Positions 32,277 through 41,882 of a DNA stretch of 64,000 bases are shown here, piece by piece; within the stretch, counting starts at the first letter, position 1, and every line of letters starts with the position of its first letter. Under the pieces are notes generated by a model that was not told the origin of the DNA, did not search any database, and saw only the letters and a program-made list of their open reading frames with translations. The position numbers and the translations under genes are program-made. The stretch comes from JBAIYU01 sp036763085 (lineage in GTDB: Bacteria > Bacillota > Negativicutes > DSM-1736 > Dendrosporobacteraceae). The stretch spans positions 823,591 to 887,590 of the forward strand of contig NZ_JBAIYU010000010.1 in the NCBI RefSeq assembly GCF_036763085.1. The letters are read 5' to 3'.

Positions 32277-34106
32277 TCAAAATAGTGTATTAAATATTAC
32301 TGTGACGGTAGTTCCCTGCGGACTTGTTACTATTTTAAGTTCTGCACTATGCCTTTCCGCGATTCGATAGCATATCGGAATTCCTAGTCCTGTTCCATTA
32401 TCCTTGGTAGTAACAAAGGGAGTACCAAGTCTTTTCATCACTTCATCCGGAATGCCTTCCCCATTATCCTGGATTACTAATAATACTTGACTAGCATTGC
32501 AATATGTTTCAATGGTTATTTTTCCACTATTATTCATGGATTCTAGACCATTTCGTACCAAGTTTAGTATAAGTTGGCGTATTTCCTTCTCGTCAAACTT
32601 GATCTTGGGGATTTCTTTTAGATGTACTTGCAAATCATGACCCAAACAGAATGCGTCTGCTTGCAGCAACGGAAAGAGTGAATGAATAACGTTATTTAAG
32701 TTCCCATATTTCATTTCTACAGACTTATTTTTAGCAAGTGAGAGAAATTCAGAAATAATGCTGTTCGCTCTATCGAGTTCTTCTATCATTATACCGAACT
32801 GTTCATTATAATCAGAAAAATCCTGCTTCCTTTGAAGCATTTGTAAATAACCACGCACGGTAGTCATAGGGTTGCGTACTTCATGCCCAATACCGGCAGC
32901 GATCTCTCCTATAATATTTAAATTACTAAACCGAGCCATTTCTTCTTCCATTTTTCGTTGATTAGTTACGTCAATAAGTTTCAAGATAATATAATGGTCA
33001 CCATTAGTTTTAGTAACAAACATTGACACTTCCCCTATTCGGGCTTCATTGTTTACATTCTTAAATTTGTAATCTTCGCGCAGAATACCGTTTTTCTTTA
33101 GCTGACTAAAAATCTCAGACTCAGTAAAGGGTATATCGAAAATATTTAGGTCAGAAAGCGTTATTCCATTAACTATTTCCTCTCGTTTGTAACCAGTTAA
33201 GCGTTCCCATTCACGATTTACGTCCAGTATAACAAAGTCATCGTATCTAACAAAAGCAATTGCTGCTGAGCTTTCCGAAAAGACACTAGCAAACTTAGCT
33301 TGAAGTTGCTCCCTCCTGGTGATTTCTATTTTTAGTTTTTCGTTTAATTCCGCTAACTTGTTAAATGGTTCTCGAAGACTTGTTTCTACAACTGCTCGAT
33401 AGAGAAAATAGTATGACATGATTTGCCATAAGTGTCCCACTATATTCATTATTCCATATACCTGAACATAAGCAGTCATGGACAGCTCCGTAAAAATAGA
33501 TGTGATGAAAAATAGCTGTAAATACCTATATATGTCTAGACGAAACTGACTTTTATGCCGCTGTAAAATAAACATACTTATAGCTAGGATAAGGCATATT
33601 ACATACTCGCTGTATATCTTAAATGGAGTAAGGCCTTGACCTTCGACAAAACAATCCGGGAATATCTGCAAAAATATTGCTAGCAATAAAAAAAGTACCA
33701 AGGAAAAATACGCTTTCGCTAAATTCGATAATGGAATTTTTCTTTCTAAGGATAAGCCGGCTATCAGCATACCACTAGAATCTAAGTATCTCGCAATTAT
33801 CCACATCTGCGTTGGTAAGTTGGCATCACTATTTAATATCCCCAACCCTTTATAAGCCAAAGTATGCAAGATAACAAAAACGTTCGAAAACCCATACGTA
33901 ATTCCTAGTATCGGAATGAAATTGCTTGGCAGGTTATTATAGTTGAGGAATACGAATATCGAGATTATACAGCTAATGACTATTGCAAAGCCCTCTGCAA
34001 GCGTATGAAACAATAAGTAGTTGTACTCACTAACGTAATATAATAGAAGAAGAATGATCACCAAAGGAGTATAGGTTATTAAAGTTGAATGTCGTGAAAG
34101 CAGCAT
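32277..34106 (-). CDS. Membrane sensor histidine kinase (MASE3-like, PAS, HisKA, HATPase)
   Basis: Eight or so N-terminal membrane helices form a MASE3-like sensor. A PAS domain follows (FVRYDDFVILDVNREWERLTGY), then a HisKA domain with the phosphorylated histidine in GIGHEVRNPMTTVRGYL, and a GHKL ATPase (NLVRNGLESM, DNGEGIP, GTGLGIPI). It autophosphorylates in response to an unknown signal and passes phosphate to a response regulator. None is encoded next to it, so it is an orphan kinase. The 609 residues match common Firmicute kinases linked to sporulation or metabolism. Confidence 0.85.
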   Translation of the reverse strand: MLLSRHSTLITYTPLVIILLLLYYVSEYNYLLFHTLAEGFAIVISCIISIFVFLNYNNLPSNFIPILGITYGFSNVFVILHTLAYKGLGILNSDANLPTQMWIIARYLDSSGMLIAGLSLERKIPLSNLAKAYFSLVLFLLLAIFLQIFPDCFVEGQGLTPFKIYSEYVICLILAISMFILQRHKSQFRLDIYRYLQLFFITSIFTELSMTAYVQVYGIMNIVGHLWQIMSYYFLYRAVVETSLREPFNKLAELNEKLKIEITRREQLQAKFASVFSESSAAIAFVRYDDFVILDVNREWERLTGYKREEIVNGITLSDLNIFDIPFTESEIFSQLKKNGILREDYKFKNVNNEARIGEVSMFVTKTNGDHYIILKLIDVTNQRKMEEEMARFSNLNIIGEIAAGIGHEVRNPMTTVRGYLQMLQRKQDFSDYNEQFGIMIEELDRANSIISEFLSLAKNKSVEMKYGNLNNVIHSLFPLLQADAFCLGHDLQVHLKEIPKIKFDEKEIRQLILNLVRNGLESMNNSGKITIETYCNASQVLLVIQDNGEGIPDEVMKRLGTPFVTTKDNGTGLGIPICYRIAERHSAELKIVTSPQGTTVTVIFNTLF

Positions 34107-34323
34107 TAAGTTCTCCGTTTTTAAACAAAATTGAAATCATTCTTCCATTTTCGTTTCAATTTCGCGTAATCCCTCCTGTTTTCTCCATGTATAGATAGAA
34201 CATTATCTTTTATTAAGCATCATAATACGACAAAACAAGTTACTATCACATTCTACTGTTATTAGAGTTTAATCTCATATATCTCTCCTATTTAAACTAT
34301 GTGTTGGCCTTCAGCTTACTAAA

Positions 34324-34358
34324 AAGCGGCGTTTCAGAATGTCTCTGAAACGCCGCTT
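34324..34358 (-). terminator. Terminator after katG
   Basis: Fifteen paired bases (AAGCGGCGTTTCAGA and complement) with a 5-nt loop, 10 nt past the katG stop. Confidence 0.8.
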
Positions 34359-34368
34359 AAATATGTTC

Positions 34369-36558
34369 TTATAGATCGAAACGATCAAGGTTCATAACCT
34401 TGTTCCACGCCGCTACAAAGTCATGCACAAACTTCTCTTGAGAGTCCTGACATCCATAGACTTCCGCAAGTGCCCGAAGCTGCGAGTTAGAACCAAATAT
34501 GAGGTCGACACGGCTGCCGGTCCACTTGAGTTCGCCTGTTGTGCGATCACGCCCCTCGAACACGTCAGCAGTGTCTGATATCGGCTTCCACATCGTGCTC
34601 ATGTCAAGCAGATTCACAAAGAAATCATTTGTAAGTACTCCTGGCCGCTTAGTAAAGACGCCATGTTGGGACTGTTCGAAGTTTGCATTTAAAACGCGCA
34701 TACCACCTAGAAGAACAGTCATTTCTGGAGCAGTCAGCGTCAGCAGTTGTGCCCGGTCAATTAGTATCTCTCCCGCCGATGCTGCATATTTTGCTTTAGC
34801 ATAGTTCCGGAATCCGTCTGCAACTGGTTCAAGCATGGAGAAAGACATTACCTCAGTTTGCTCCTGTGACGCATCTGTACGCCCCGGAGTAAATGGAACA
34901 GTTACGCTATAGCCAGCATCCTTCGCAGCTTGTTCAACACCTGCGCATCCGCCCAAGACAATTAGGTCGGCAAGAGAAACCTGTTTCGCAGACTGAGCGC
35001 AATTGAACTCACTCTGGATTTGCTCCAATCTAGTAAGCACTGTTTTGAGTTGCTCTGGTTGGTTAGCTTCCCAGTCCTTTTGCGGAGTAAGACGGATACG
35101 TGCCCCGTTTGCCCCACCACGCTTATCTGAACCGCGGAACGTAGACGCCGATGCCCAAGCCGTCGAAACTAGTTGGGAAACAGATAATCCCGAAGCGAGT
35201 ATCTTGCCTTTGAGGTCGGCGATATCTTGCTCGCCAATCAATTCATACGTGACTGCAGGAACAGGATCTTGCCAAATAAGCTCTTCCGCAGGAACTTCTG
35301 GACCAAGATACCGCGAGCGAGGCCCCATATCGCGATGGGTCAGTTTGAACCATGCGCGAGCAAATGCATCCTGGAATTCCTCGGGGTTTTGCAGGTAACG
35401 CCGCGCAATCGGTTCATAGACCGGATCGTAGCGGAGAGAAAGGTCTGCTGTAGTCATCATCGGACGGTGCTTCTTAGATGGGTCATGTGCATCAACAACC
35501 ATGTCCTCTTCGGCCACGTCTTTGGCCAACCACTGATGTGCCCCGGCCGGACTCTTAACCAACTCCCACTCGTATTTGAACAGTACATTTAGATAGCCCA
35601 TATCCCACTTGGTAGGGTTTGGCTTCCAGGCTCCTTCAATGCCACTGCCGATAGTATCACCGCCTTTGCCACTGCCGAAGCTGCTCTTCCAGCCTAATCC
35701 CTGTTCCTCTATGCCTGCAGCCTCAGGCTCAGGACCTACATGAGTCGCAGAACCAGCGCCGTGACATTTGCCGAATGTATGTCCTCCTGCGACGAGTGCG
35801 ACGGTCTCTTCGTCGTTCATAGCCATACGAGCGAAAGTGTCTCGAACGTCATGGCCAGAAGCAACCGGATCCGGGTTACCGTTCGGTCCTTCCGGGTTTA
35901 CATAGATGAGCCCCATCTGTACAGCCGCAAGTGGATTTTCAAGATCTCGATCGCCGGAGTAACGCTGATCACCAAGCCACTCTCCTTCTGAACCCCAATA
36001 AATATCTTCTTCTGGCTCCCAGACGTCCTCGCGCCCGCCACCAAAACCGAATGTCTTGAGACCCATCGACTCTAGGGCGCAATTTCCAGCGAGAATCATC
36101 AAGTCAGCCCAGGAAATCTTCCTCCCATATTTCTGCTTGATTGGCCAAAGTAGCCGGCGTGCCTTATCAAGATTAACATTGTCCGGCCAACTATTGAGCG
36201 GTGCAAAACGTTGGGTACCGGTTCCTGCACCTCCGCGACCATCACTTAGGCGGTATGTACCTGCGCTGTGCCATGCCATTCTTATGAAAAGAGGCCCATA
36301 GTGCCCATAATCGGCAGGCCACCAATCCTGAGAGTCAGTCATCAACGCATATAAGTCTTTCTTCAGGGCATCAAGGTCAAGACTCTTAAACTCTTCAGCA
36401 TAGTTGAAAGTCTCACCCATCGGGTTGGATAGGGCCGAATGCTGATGTAGCATCTTGAGATTTAACTGATTCGGCCACCAATCTCGATTTGTTCTACCAC
36501 CGCTGGTTACTTGCTTGTTAGATCTGCCCGTTACCGGACACTTGCTCTCTTTACCCAT
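34369..36558 (-). CDS. katG: Catalase-peroxidase KatG
   Basis: The 729-residue protein has the distal heme pocket RMAWHSAGTYR, the proximal heme ligand in VAGGHTFGKCHG, and the tyrosine region GLIYVNPEGPNG of the Met-Tyr-Trp adduct that gives catalase activity. Both the active N-terminal and the inactive C-terminal domain are present. It removes hydrogen peroxide in the cytoplasm. The ATG at 36558 has AGAGGAG 9 nt upstream; a TTG seven codons earlier is less likely. It is a single-gene unit, and its GC content is visibly higher than that of its neighbours, which suggests transfer or strong codon selection. Confidence 0.95.
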   Translation of the reverse strand: MGKESKCPVTGRSNKQVTSGGRTNRDWWPNQLNLKMLHQHSALSNPMGETFNYAEEFKSLDLDALKKDLYALMTDSQDWWPADYGHYGPLFIRMAWHSAGTYRLSDGRGGAGTGTQRFAPLNSWPDNVNLDKARRLLWPIKQKYGRKISWADLMILAGNCALESMGLKTFGFGGGREDVWEPEEDIYWGSEGEWLGDQRYSGDRDLENPLAAVQMGLIYVNPEGPNGNPDPVASGHDVRDTFARMAMNDEETVALVAGGHTFGKCHGAGSATHVGPEPEAAGIEEQGLGWKSSFGSGKGGDTIGSGIEGAWKPNPTKWDMGYLNVLFKYEWELVKSPAGAHQWLAKDVAEEDMVVDAHDPSKKHRPMMTTADLSLRYDPVYEPIARRYLQNPEEFQDAFARAWFKLTHRDMGPRSRYLGPEVPAEELIWQDPVPAVTYELIGEQDIADLKGKILASGLSVSQLVSTAWASASTFRGSDKRGGANGARIRLTPQKDWEANQPEQLKTVLTRLEQIQSEFNCAQSAKQVSLADLIVLGGCAGVEQAAKDAGYSVTVPFTPGRTDASQEQTEVMSFSMLEPVADGFRNYAKAKYAASAGEILIDRAQLLTLTAPEMTVLLGGMRVLNANFEQSQHGVFTKRPGVLTNDFFVNLLDMSTMWKPISDTADVFEGRDRTTGELKWTGSRVDLIFGSNSQLRALAEVYGCQDSQEKFVHDFVAAWNKVMNLDRFDL

Positions 36559-36781
36559 GAAAAACACTCCTCTCACCAAATAAATTTAATGCTCCGCTTT
36601 GCCATCCTACTATTAACTGCTTAACTTTATTCCGATGTTTAATGCGTTGCAGATAACTATGTAGAAAAGAACTTTTTTTCATCACCTACTTAATAGAATA
36701 TTATAGCGGCTCAGACATGCAAAAGAGTCCATGTGCGGTGCTGTTTGTCCTACATTTGTTATAAGTCAGAATATTTACAAA
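36559..36781. other. katG leader and promoter region
   Basis: Intergenic DNA upstream of katG. A TATAAT-like element (minus strand, near 36700) is visible without a good -35. No gene is seen. Confidence 0.35.
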
Positions 36782-36796
36782 TTAAAGTTATTATAA
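36782..36796. promoter_or_regulatory. PerR-box-like site upstream of katG
   Basis: Read on the minus strand, TTATAATAACTTTAA matches the 7-1-7 PerR consensus TTATAATNATTATAA at 12 of 14 defined positions. PerR controls katA or katG in many Firmicutes. The distance to the start codon (about 225 bp) is long and the DNA is AT-rich, so this is tentative. Confidence 0.3.
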
Positions 36797-36926
36797 ATTA
36801 ATTATAATTCCTGCTTTCGAAGCTGTCAACAGAACTCATTTTTGTATCTCTAAGCCTCGTGCTATGGAATAATACTGGTATATCTGTAAATACCTAAAAT
36901 ATAACTTAGGAAAAAAGCAAAAAAAG

Positions 36927-36952
36927 ACACCAGAATTTCGCTGTTCTGGTGT
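36927..36952 (-). terminator. Terminator after L,D-transpeptidase gene
   Basis: ACACCAGAA/TTCTGGTGT with an A-run on the left (T-run on the minus strand). Nearly the same hairpin recurs at 39786-39812. Confidence 0.75.
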
Positions 36953-36983
36953 TGACGTAATTTATCATGAAAATCATGCCTGT

Positions 36984-37652
36984 TTATTTTCCCGATTTAT
37001 CGGACTGATTTCCGGCGATAGCTACTGCAATTTTCACTTCATTTCGATTCATGGAGTCAGTAGGAAATTGCCAGTCTGACAATAATTTATAACGTACAGC
37101 ATAAGGTTTGAATAGTTCCATTACATTTGTCGTAGAGCCTTGCTTATGATGATAAATATCTGGTAGAACAGTGAGATAGATCGCGTTATCATGTTCTTTT
37201 AACAGCAGCACCTGATAGGTAATCACGACAGGAGTCCCGATATCAACCAATTCATATAGTTCCTCAACATCAGCATTGTGCATCCGAATACAACCGCCCG
37301 AAACTGGATATTCAATATCCCAATCTTTATTCGTCCCATGAACTCCATAGGCTGGTTTAAACTCCATCCAGCGACTGCCAAGCGGATTATCTTTTCCTGG
37401 TGGCACAGGGGTTTTGTCACTAAAGCCTGATCCAGGAATCCATGTTGGATCCTTCTCTTTATAGAATATTTTATATTTTCCTAAAGGAGTTTGCTCATAA
37501 GGAGTTCCTAATGCAACTGGATATTCTTTTACAATCCGGCTGCCGTCATACAAACGCAAGATGAGTTCAGGTACATTCACATGAATTTCTGGTTTGGCCC
37601 AAGCGGACTGAAATGACCAGAAGAACAGCATTAAAAACATTAGAATACGCAT
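36984..37652 (-). CDS. L,D-transpeptidase (YkuD), exported
   Basis: A signal peptide (MRILMFLMLFFWSFQSAWA, cut before K20) is followed by a YkuD catalytic domain. Its active-site block runs from HGTNKDW (H105) to SGGCIRMHNAD (C121 nucleophile). The enzyme cross-links peptidoglycan stems 3-3 or anchors proteins to the wall, working outside the membrane. It is divergent from the YD-repeat protein gene, and a second YkuD enzyme follows at 38866-39459. About 85 residues of extra C-terminus have no recognised motif. Confidence 0.9.
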   Translation of the reverse strand: MRILMFLMLFFWSFQSAWAKPEIHVNVPELILRLYDGSRIVKEYPVALGTPYEQTPLGKYKIFYKEKDPTWIPGSGFSDKTPVPPGKDNPLGSRWMEFKPAYGVHGTNKDWDIEYPVSGGCIRMHNADVEELYELVDIGTPVVITYQVLLLKEHDNAIYLTVLPDIYHHKQGSTTNVMELFKPYAVRYKLLSDWQFPTDSMNRNEVKIAVAIAGNQSDKSGK

Positions 37653-37735
37653 TAAATGCTCCTTTCAAATTGAAGGATAACAACAAAAATGACTAGAATA
37701 ATAATGCTAATAACTTCCTCAAGAGAGGTGACGAA

Positions 37736-38752
37736 ATGTTAAGTAGAACCTGGCTTTTCGGGGTAAATATCTTATTCCTGCTCTTGTTCCTCCCGATTAC
37801 CGCCGTTCTGGCAGCACCTGCTGATCAGACCAATGCCGAAAGGTTATTAGGACCCGTTCAATCAGTATTTGAAGAACGACTGCTATTCTCTCCAGATGGT
37901 CAAGTTACTTCCACTGAGGCAGTCAGCAAAACGGAATATAATCCAGCTGGCAGCATAACCCGAATAATCTGGTACAAAAATCATGAAGTATATCGTGAAA
38001 AAGTCAATCTTTATGATTCAGCCTCTCGTCTGAAAGCCACTGGAACATATCGCACAAATGACATATTTCAGACAGATACTATCTATCACTATGATGCTGC
38101 TGGCAACCTAAGCAAAATTGATTTTCTAAATCCTGATGGTTCCATTTTTATAACAAAATCCCATCATTATAATGACAAAGGGTTCTTGACCGAACAGCTA
38201 CGCCTCGATTCCAGTAAAAATTTACTAGGGCGCGACAACTTTTCCTATAGCAAAAACGGCAAACTGACGGCAACCCATCATTACGGAAGTGACAATATCC
38301 TGATATCCAGAGAAACCTATGAATACGATAAATCAGGTAATATCCAACAAGAATGTGTTTTTGATGGCACATCCGGACAGCCGCCGCTAAAAATTATTCA
38401 GTACGATGATACCGGTAGAAAAATTGCCGAATCAAATTATACTTCAGCAGGTGTCAAAACCCGTGAGTTTCTATGTGAATACAGCCCTGAGGGTAACAAA
38501 ATTAAGCAAATTCATTATCGCGGCAATGGTACTAAGTATGCTGAGACACGCTATAATGATCATGGTTTACCCGAAACTTATCTAAAATATCTTGCTGATG
38601 GTTCTAGCGAATGCAGTGAAGAATATCAATACAAATATGATCATGCCGGGAACTGGATTGAACAAAGTATTACGACCTGTAAAGATGAAAACCCACAGCT
38701 GCCAGTCCGTCCACTGGGATTAGTCCGGCGAACCATCACTTATTACGAATAA
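37736..38752 (+). CDS. Exported YD/RHS-like repeat protein
   Basis: A signal peptide (MLSRTWLFGVNILFLLLFLP...VLA) precedes about 300 residues of degenerate YD repeats such as YHYDAAGNLSKIDF, YEYDKSGNIQQE and YKYDHAGNWIEQ. Such repeats form beta-rich shells or fibres that bind sugars or proteins. At 338 residues it lacks the RHS core, the DPxG cleavage motif and any toxin tip, so it is probably an envelope protein. It is closed by its own terminator and flanked by two wall-modifying enzymes. Confidence 0.75.
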   Translation: MLSRTWLFGVNILFLLLFLPITAVLAAPADQTNAERLLGPVQSVFEERLLFSPDGQVTSTEAVSKTEYNPAGSITRIIWYKNHEVYREKVNLYDSASRLKATGTYRTNDIFQTDTIYHYDAAGNLSKIDFLNPDGSIFITKSHHYNDKGFLTEQLRLDSSKNLLGRDNFSYSKNGKLTATHHYGSDNILISRETYEYDKSGNIQQECVFDGTSGQPPLKIIQYDDTGRKIAESNYTSAGVKTREFLCEYSPEGNKIKQIHYRGNGTKYAETRYNDHGLPETYLKYLADGSSECSEEYQYKYDHAGNWIEQSITTCKDENPQLPVRPLGLVRRTITYYE

Positions 38753-38766
38753 AAAAATCTAAAATT

Positions 38767-38793
38767 AGCTTCTGCCATGAATCGGCAGAAGCT
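38767..38793 (+). terminator. Terminator after YD-repeat gene
   Basis: AGCTTCTGCC/GGCAGAAGCT with a 7-nt loop and a T-rich tail on the plus strand. Confidence 0.75.
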
Positions 38794-38865
38794 ATTTCTT
38801 ATGCACTGGGCAAATCAACGAACTGATTAAGCAGTTAAAGCCTTGTCCAACAACTGTTGAATTTG

Positions 38866-39459
38866 TTAGGCTACAATAACTACCGGCGTACCATAGTCGA
38901 CCAAACGATACAGTTCCTCTAAGTCAGAGTCTTGCAATGCGAGGCAGCCCTCAGTCCAGTTAATCCTCTCTTTTGTTAAATCTTCACGTCCACCATGAAT
39001 CCCAATCCAGCCGCCTAAGGCTGTATTTTGTGGTGGTTGGATTTTTTGCTCATTAGCTCGAACGATTTCTCGATACTGATTTATATTTATAAGATTATTC
39101 TCTATTCCCCGTTGAGCATGTACCGGATCAGGATAACTTAAACCCAGCCATTTTCGCCCTAAGTAAGGATGATCATTTAATCGCTCCTTATCAGTAATGA
39201 AAAATCGTCCCTCTGGAGTTCGGTTATCACCTTGGCGTTGTTTATCCCCTTGCGAATTAACCCCAGATACAACGGTGAACCTTTTCAATTCTGTCCCTTG
39301 ATAAAAAACTGTCATTTTATTTATAGATTTCTCAACTACGACTACCATATCCCGCTGTTTTATCAGGTCGTGCATTTCCAGGCTTGCTGCCTCAACGCAC
39401 CCAACTTTTAAAAATAAAACGCAGAAAGCCACAATCATCAATATTTGACGCAGAGCCAT
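38866..39459 (-). CDS. L,D-transpeptidase (YkuD), exported
   Basis: The second YkuD enzyme in 3 kb. It has a hydrophobic N-terminal signal (MALRQILMIVAFCVLFLKVG), then a domain with GIHGG (H155) and NWTEGCLAL (C172 nucleophile). It lacks the extra C-terminal part of the first enzyme and differs clearly in sequence, so the two are not a recent duplication. Expected to act on peptidoglycan stem peptides outside the cell membrane. Confidence 0.88.
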   Translation of the reverse strand: MALRQILMIVAFCVLFLKVGCVEAASLEMHDLIKQRDMVVVVEKSINKMTVFYQGTELKRFTVVSGVNSQGDKQRQGDNRTPEGRFFITDKERLNDHPYLGRKWLGLSYPDPVHAQRGIENNLININQYREIVRANEQKIQPPQNTALGGWIGIHGGREDLTKERINWTEGCLALQDSDLEELYRLVDYGTPVVIVA

Positions 39460-39785
39460 TCACCTACTTTTTTATTAGTTTAAAATAAATTTTAAATAAT
39501 ACGTTTTCTCATAATCCCAGCCGCAGGCTTATAAAAAGCTTAAGAACCAAAGATTTGTTGGTTTATTGATCCATAAGTTGATAAATATTCCTGTTATGAC
39601 TACAATATACAATATTTGTCCTATTGCCTGCAAGTAAAAAAAAGCATGCACCCTGCTAAACCACTCAAGATAGCCTTAGCCTATAACTTCTGCAAAATTT
39701 GGTCATGGAAAAGAGCCGTGGAAGCAAAACCTCCAACGACTCTTGTTAGTCCTGAATCATTTCAAAATGAAATATATAAAAAAAG
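39460..39785. other. Intergenic stretch with one imperfect hairpin
   Basis: Contains the promoter region of the L,D-transpeptidase gene and an imperfect stem AAGAGccGTGGA/TCCAACgaCTCTT near 39707-39745. No gene is supported. Confidence 0.45.
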
Positions 39786-39812
39786 ACACCAGAACAATTG
39801 CTGTTCTGGTGT
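39786..39812 (-). terminator. Terminator after lactate permease gene
   Basis: ACACCAGAAC/GTTCTGGTGT with an A-run at the left; near-copy of the hairpin at 36927-36952, including the GACACC flank and GTTGAC beyond. Confidence 0.8.
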
Positions 39813-39877
39813 TGACTTGGGTTACTAGGAGTGTATACATCAATTAATTTGATGTCAATTAATTGCCGCCTTAGATA

Positions 39878-41533
39878 TTACGGCATCATCCAATGGAGTG
39901 CATAGGCTTGCAAATATGTTAACCCACCTATGAGAATGATCATAGCTATACTGTGAGGCAGTGCAAAACGGAAGATCGTGGATTCCTCACCAACTAAACC
40001 AGTAGCGGCAGTTGCTACCGAAATACTTTGCGGAGAAATCATTTTGCCGCAAACCCCACCAGATGAGTTAGACGCTACTATTAGATTTGGATCAATACCA
40101 AGCTGCTGCGCGGCAGTCTTTTGCATCGATCCAAACAATGCATTGGCTGATGTATCAGAACCAGTTAAAAATACACCCAGCCAACCTAAAAATGGTGCAA
40201 AGAAAGGATAAGCTCCACCTGTAGCAGTAAAGGCCATACCTAATGTTGAGCTCATGCCTGAGTAATTCATTATGTAGGCCAGGCCAAGAATCATAGCTAT
40301 AGTGAATATTGGATATATAAGCTGCTTTATAGTCTTACCAAAGCATGTGGTTGCGCGACTGAATCCATAGTTTGGAATGACAAACAAGGAAATAATGCCT
40401 GTGAAGAAGATAGCTGTACCAGCTGCAGACAAGAAATTAATGCCATAAGTTGCAGCATACGGAGCATTTTTAGCCACAACAGGCGCTGATTTTATAACTA
40501 AATTATGTAGTCCTGGCCATTGGAAGGATGTTAAGCCAATAATCTTTTCCCATTTAACCAAAACTGCTTTAAATCCAATAAATTTATCATCAGCCCATAA
40601 GAATACAAGGATTGCTAAGATAATATATGGTGCCCAGGCCCTAAGTACCTCTGCTCCTGAATACTTAAGCTCTACCGGACCATTTGAATCGACTTTTTCA
40701 TCTGGGAAATGCCAAGTATTTGAAGGTTTCCAAACACGCAGAAATACTAATAAACCAATTATAGTCACGAACGCCGAAGTTATATCCGGCAAGTAAACAC
40801 TTATGTAGTTTGATGTGTAAAACTGTGTTCCTGCAAAGCAAACACCGGCAACAATAACTGCCGGCAGTACTTCCATTGCCCGCTTCCAGCCACACATCAT
40901 TACAACCACCCACAAAGGTACGATAACCGATAAAAACGGCAGCTGTCTGCCAATTATTTTGCTAAGTGTAAAAGCGTCAATTCCGCTTACTTGCCCCAAA
41001 ACTACTACCGGAATACCAATTGCTCCAAAGGCAACTGGGGCGGTATTTGCTACAAGACAGATACCTGCTGCATAAACAGGATTGAAGCCAAGTCCTACCA
41101 GCATTGCAGCAGTAATAGCTACCGGCGTGCCAAAACCAGCAGTACCTTCGATAAATGAGCCGAAAGCAAAAGCAATGAAAATTGCCTGAAGCCGGCGATC
41201 ATCAGTAATTGAAGCTAATGAATTTTTAATAATTTCAAATTCTCCAGCCTCAACAGTCATATTATAAACCCATATAGCAGTAACAATGATCCATACAATC
41301 GGAAATATACCAACTAGAGCTCCATTTAAAGTTGCGCTGATTGCTAAACTCACCGGCATTTTAAATACAAGAACAGCTATTAACAGTGCAGAAAGAACCC
41401 CTACAAAGGCCGCATTGTGACCTCTAGAACGCTTAATACCCAGCATATACAAGAGAATGAATAGCGGAATAGCAGCTATCAGCGCCGATAGCCCAATACT
41501 ACCTAACGGATTATAATCTTGAATCCAGGTCAT
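39878..41533 (-). CDS. lctP: L-lactate permease
   Basis: A 551-residue polytopic membrane protein with the LctP family signatures (MTWIQDYNPLGS at the start, FIEGTAGFGTPVAI, GSDTSANALFG, ASNSSGGVCGKMISPQS). It imports lactate with protons. AAGG precedes the ATG. It is divergent from an XRE-cupin regulator, and the shared promoter region carries a double palindrome at 41749-41791, so regulation by that neighbour is the obvious model. No lactate dehydrogenase gene is in the window. Confidence 0.92.
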   Translation of the reverse strand: MTWIQDYNPLGSIGLSALIAAIPLFILLYMLGIKRSRGHNAAFVGVLSALLIAVLVFKMPVSLAISATLNGALVGIFPIVWIIVTAIWVYNMTVEAGEFEIIKNSLASITDDRRLQAIFIAFAFGSFIEGTAGFGTPVAITAAMLVGLGFNPVYAAGICLVANTAPVAFGAIGIPVVVLGQVSGIDAFTLSKIIGRQLPFLSVIVPLWVVVMMCGWKRAMEVLPAVIVAGVCFAGTQFYTSNYISVYLPDITSAFVTIIGLLVFLRVWKPSNTWHFPDEKVDSNGPVELKYSGAEVLRAWAPYIILAILVFLWADDKFIGFKAVLVKWEKIIGLTSFQWPGLHNLVIKSAPVVAKNAPYAATYGINFLSAAGTAIFFTGIISLFVIPNYGFSRATTCFGKTIKQLIYPIFTIAMILGLAYIMNYSGMSSTLGMAFTATGGAYPFFAPFLGWLGVFLTGSDTSANALFGSMQKTAAQQLGIDPNLIVASNSSGGVCGKMISPQSISVATAATGLVGEESTIFRFALPHSIAMIILIGGLTYLQAYALHWMMP

Positions 41534-41748
41534 ACCATAAACACCTTCCCTTACATAATTAAATTAAACATATTAATCGCTTAGTTTCCCCACTTCAGAG
41601 CTGTTGTTCACCTCCTTTACCTAATTTAAATATGCCGGCCCTTAAAAGACGTTTTCTTTCTAAAACATCTTCTTTTAATAATTTAAACCTCAAAGAGGAC
41701 TGCTTTACCGCAAAAATAATGTATAATGAGTGTATGTAGAAAACTCCT

Positions 41749-41791
41749 CTTGAGTAATATATTACTCTCTTTGTGTAATATATTACTCAAG
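41749..41791. promoter_or_regulatory. Double palindromic operator between lctP and XRE-cupin gene
   Basis: GAGTAATATATTACTC (41752-41767, a perfect palindrome) and GTAATATATTAC (41775-41786) lie about two turns of the helix apart. Together they form a larger inverted repeat, CTTGAGTAATATATTAC with its complement at 41775-41791. Two dimer sites for one repressor are the simplest reading. Confidence 0.7.
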
Positions 41792-41882
41792 AAATCGCAG
41801 ATTCCTCCTTGTATTTTATATTTTTGGTAAATTTATACTATATATATTAACCTAGACTACTCTAGGCTAGAGAGGTGCCGCT

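Noticed and set aside
41600..41625. Perfect Shine-Dalgarno AAGGAGGTGA (minus strand) upstream of lctP
   Set aside because: No start codon follows at a suitable distance; only short frames exist, so no leader peptide is supported.
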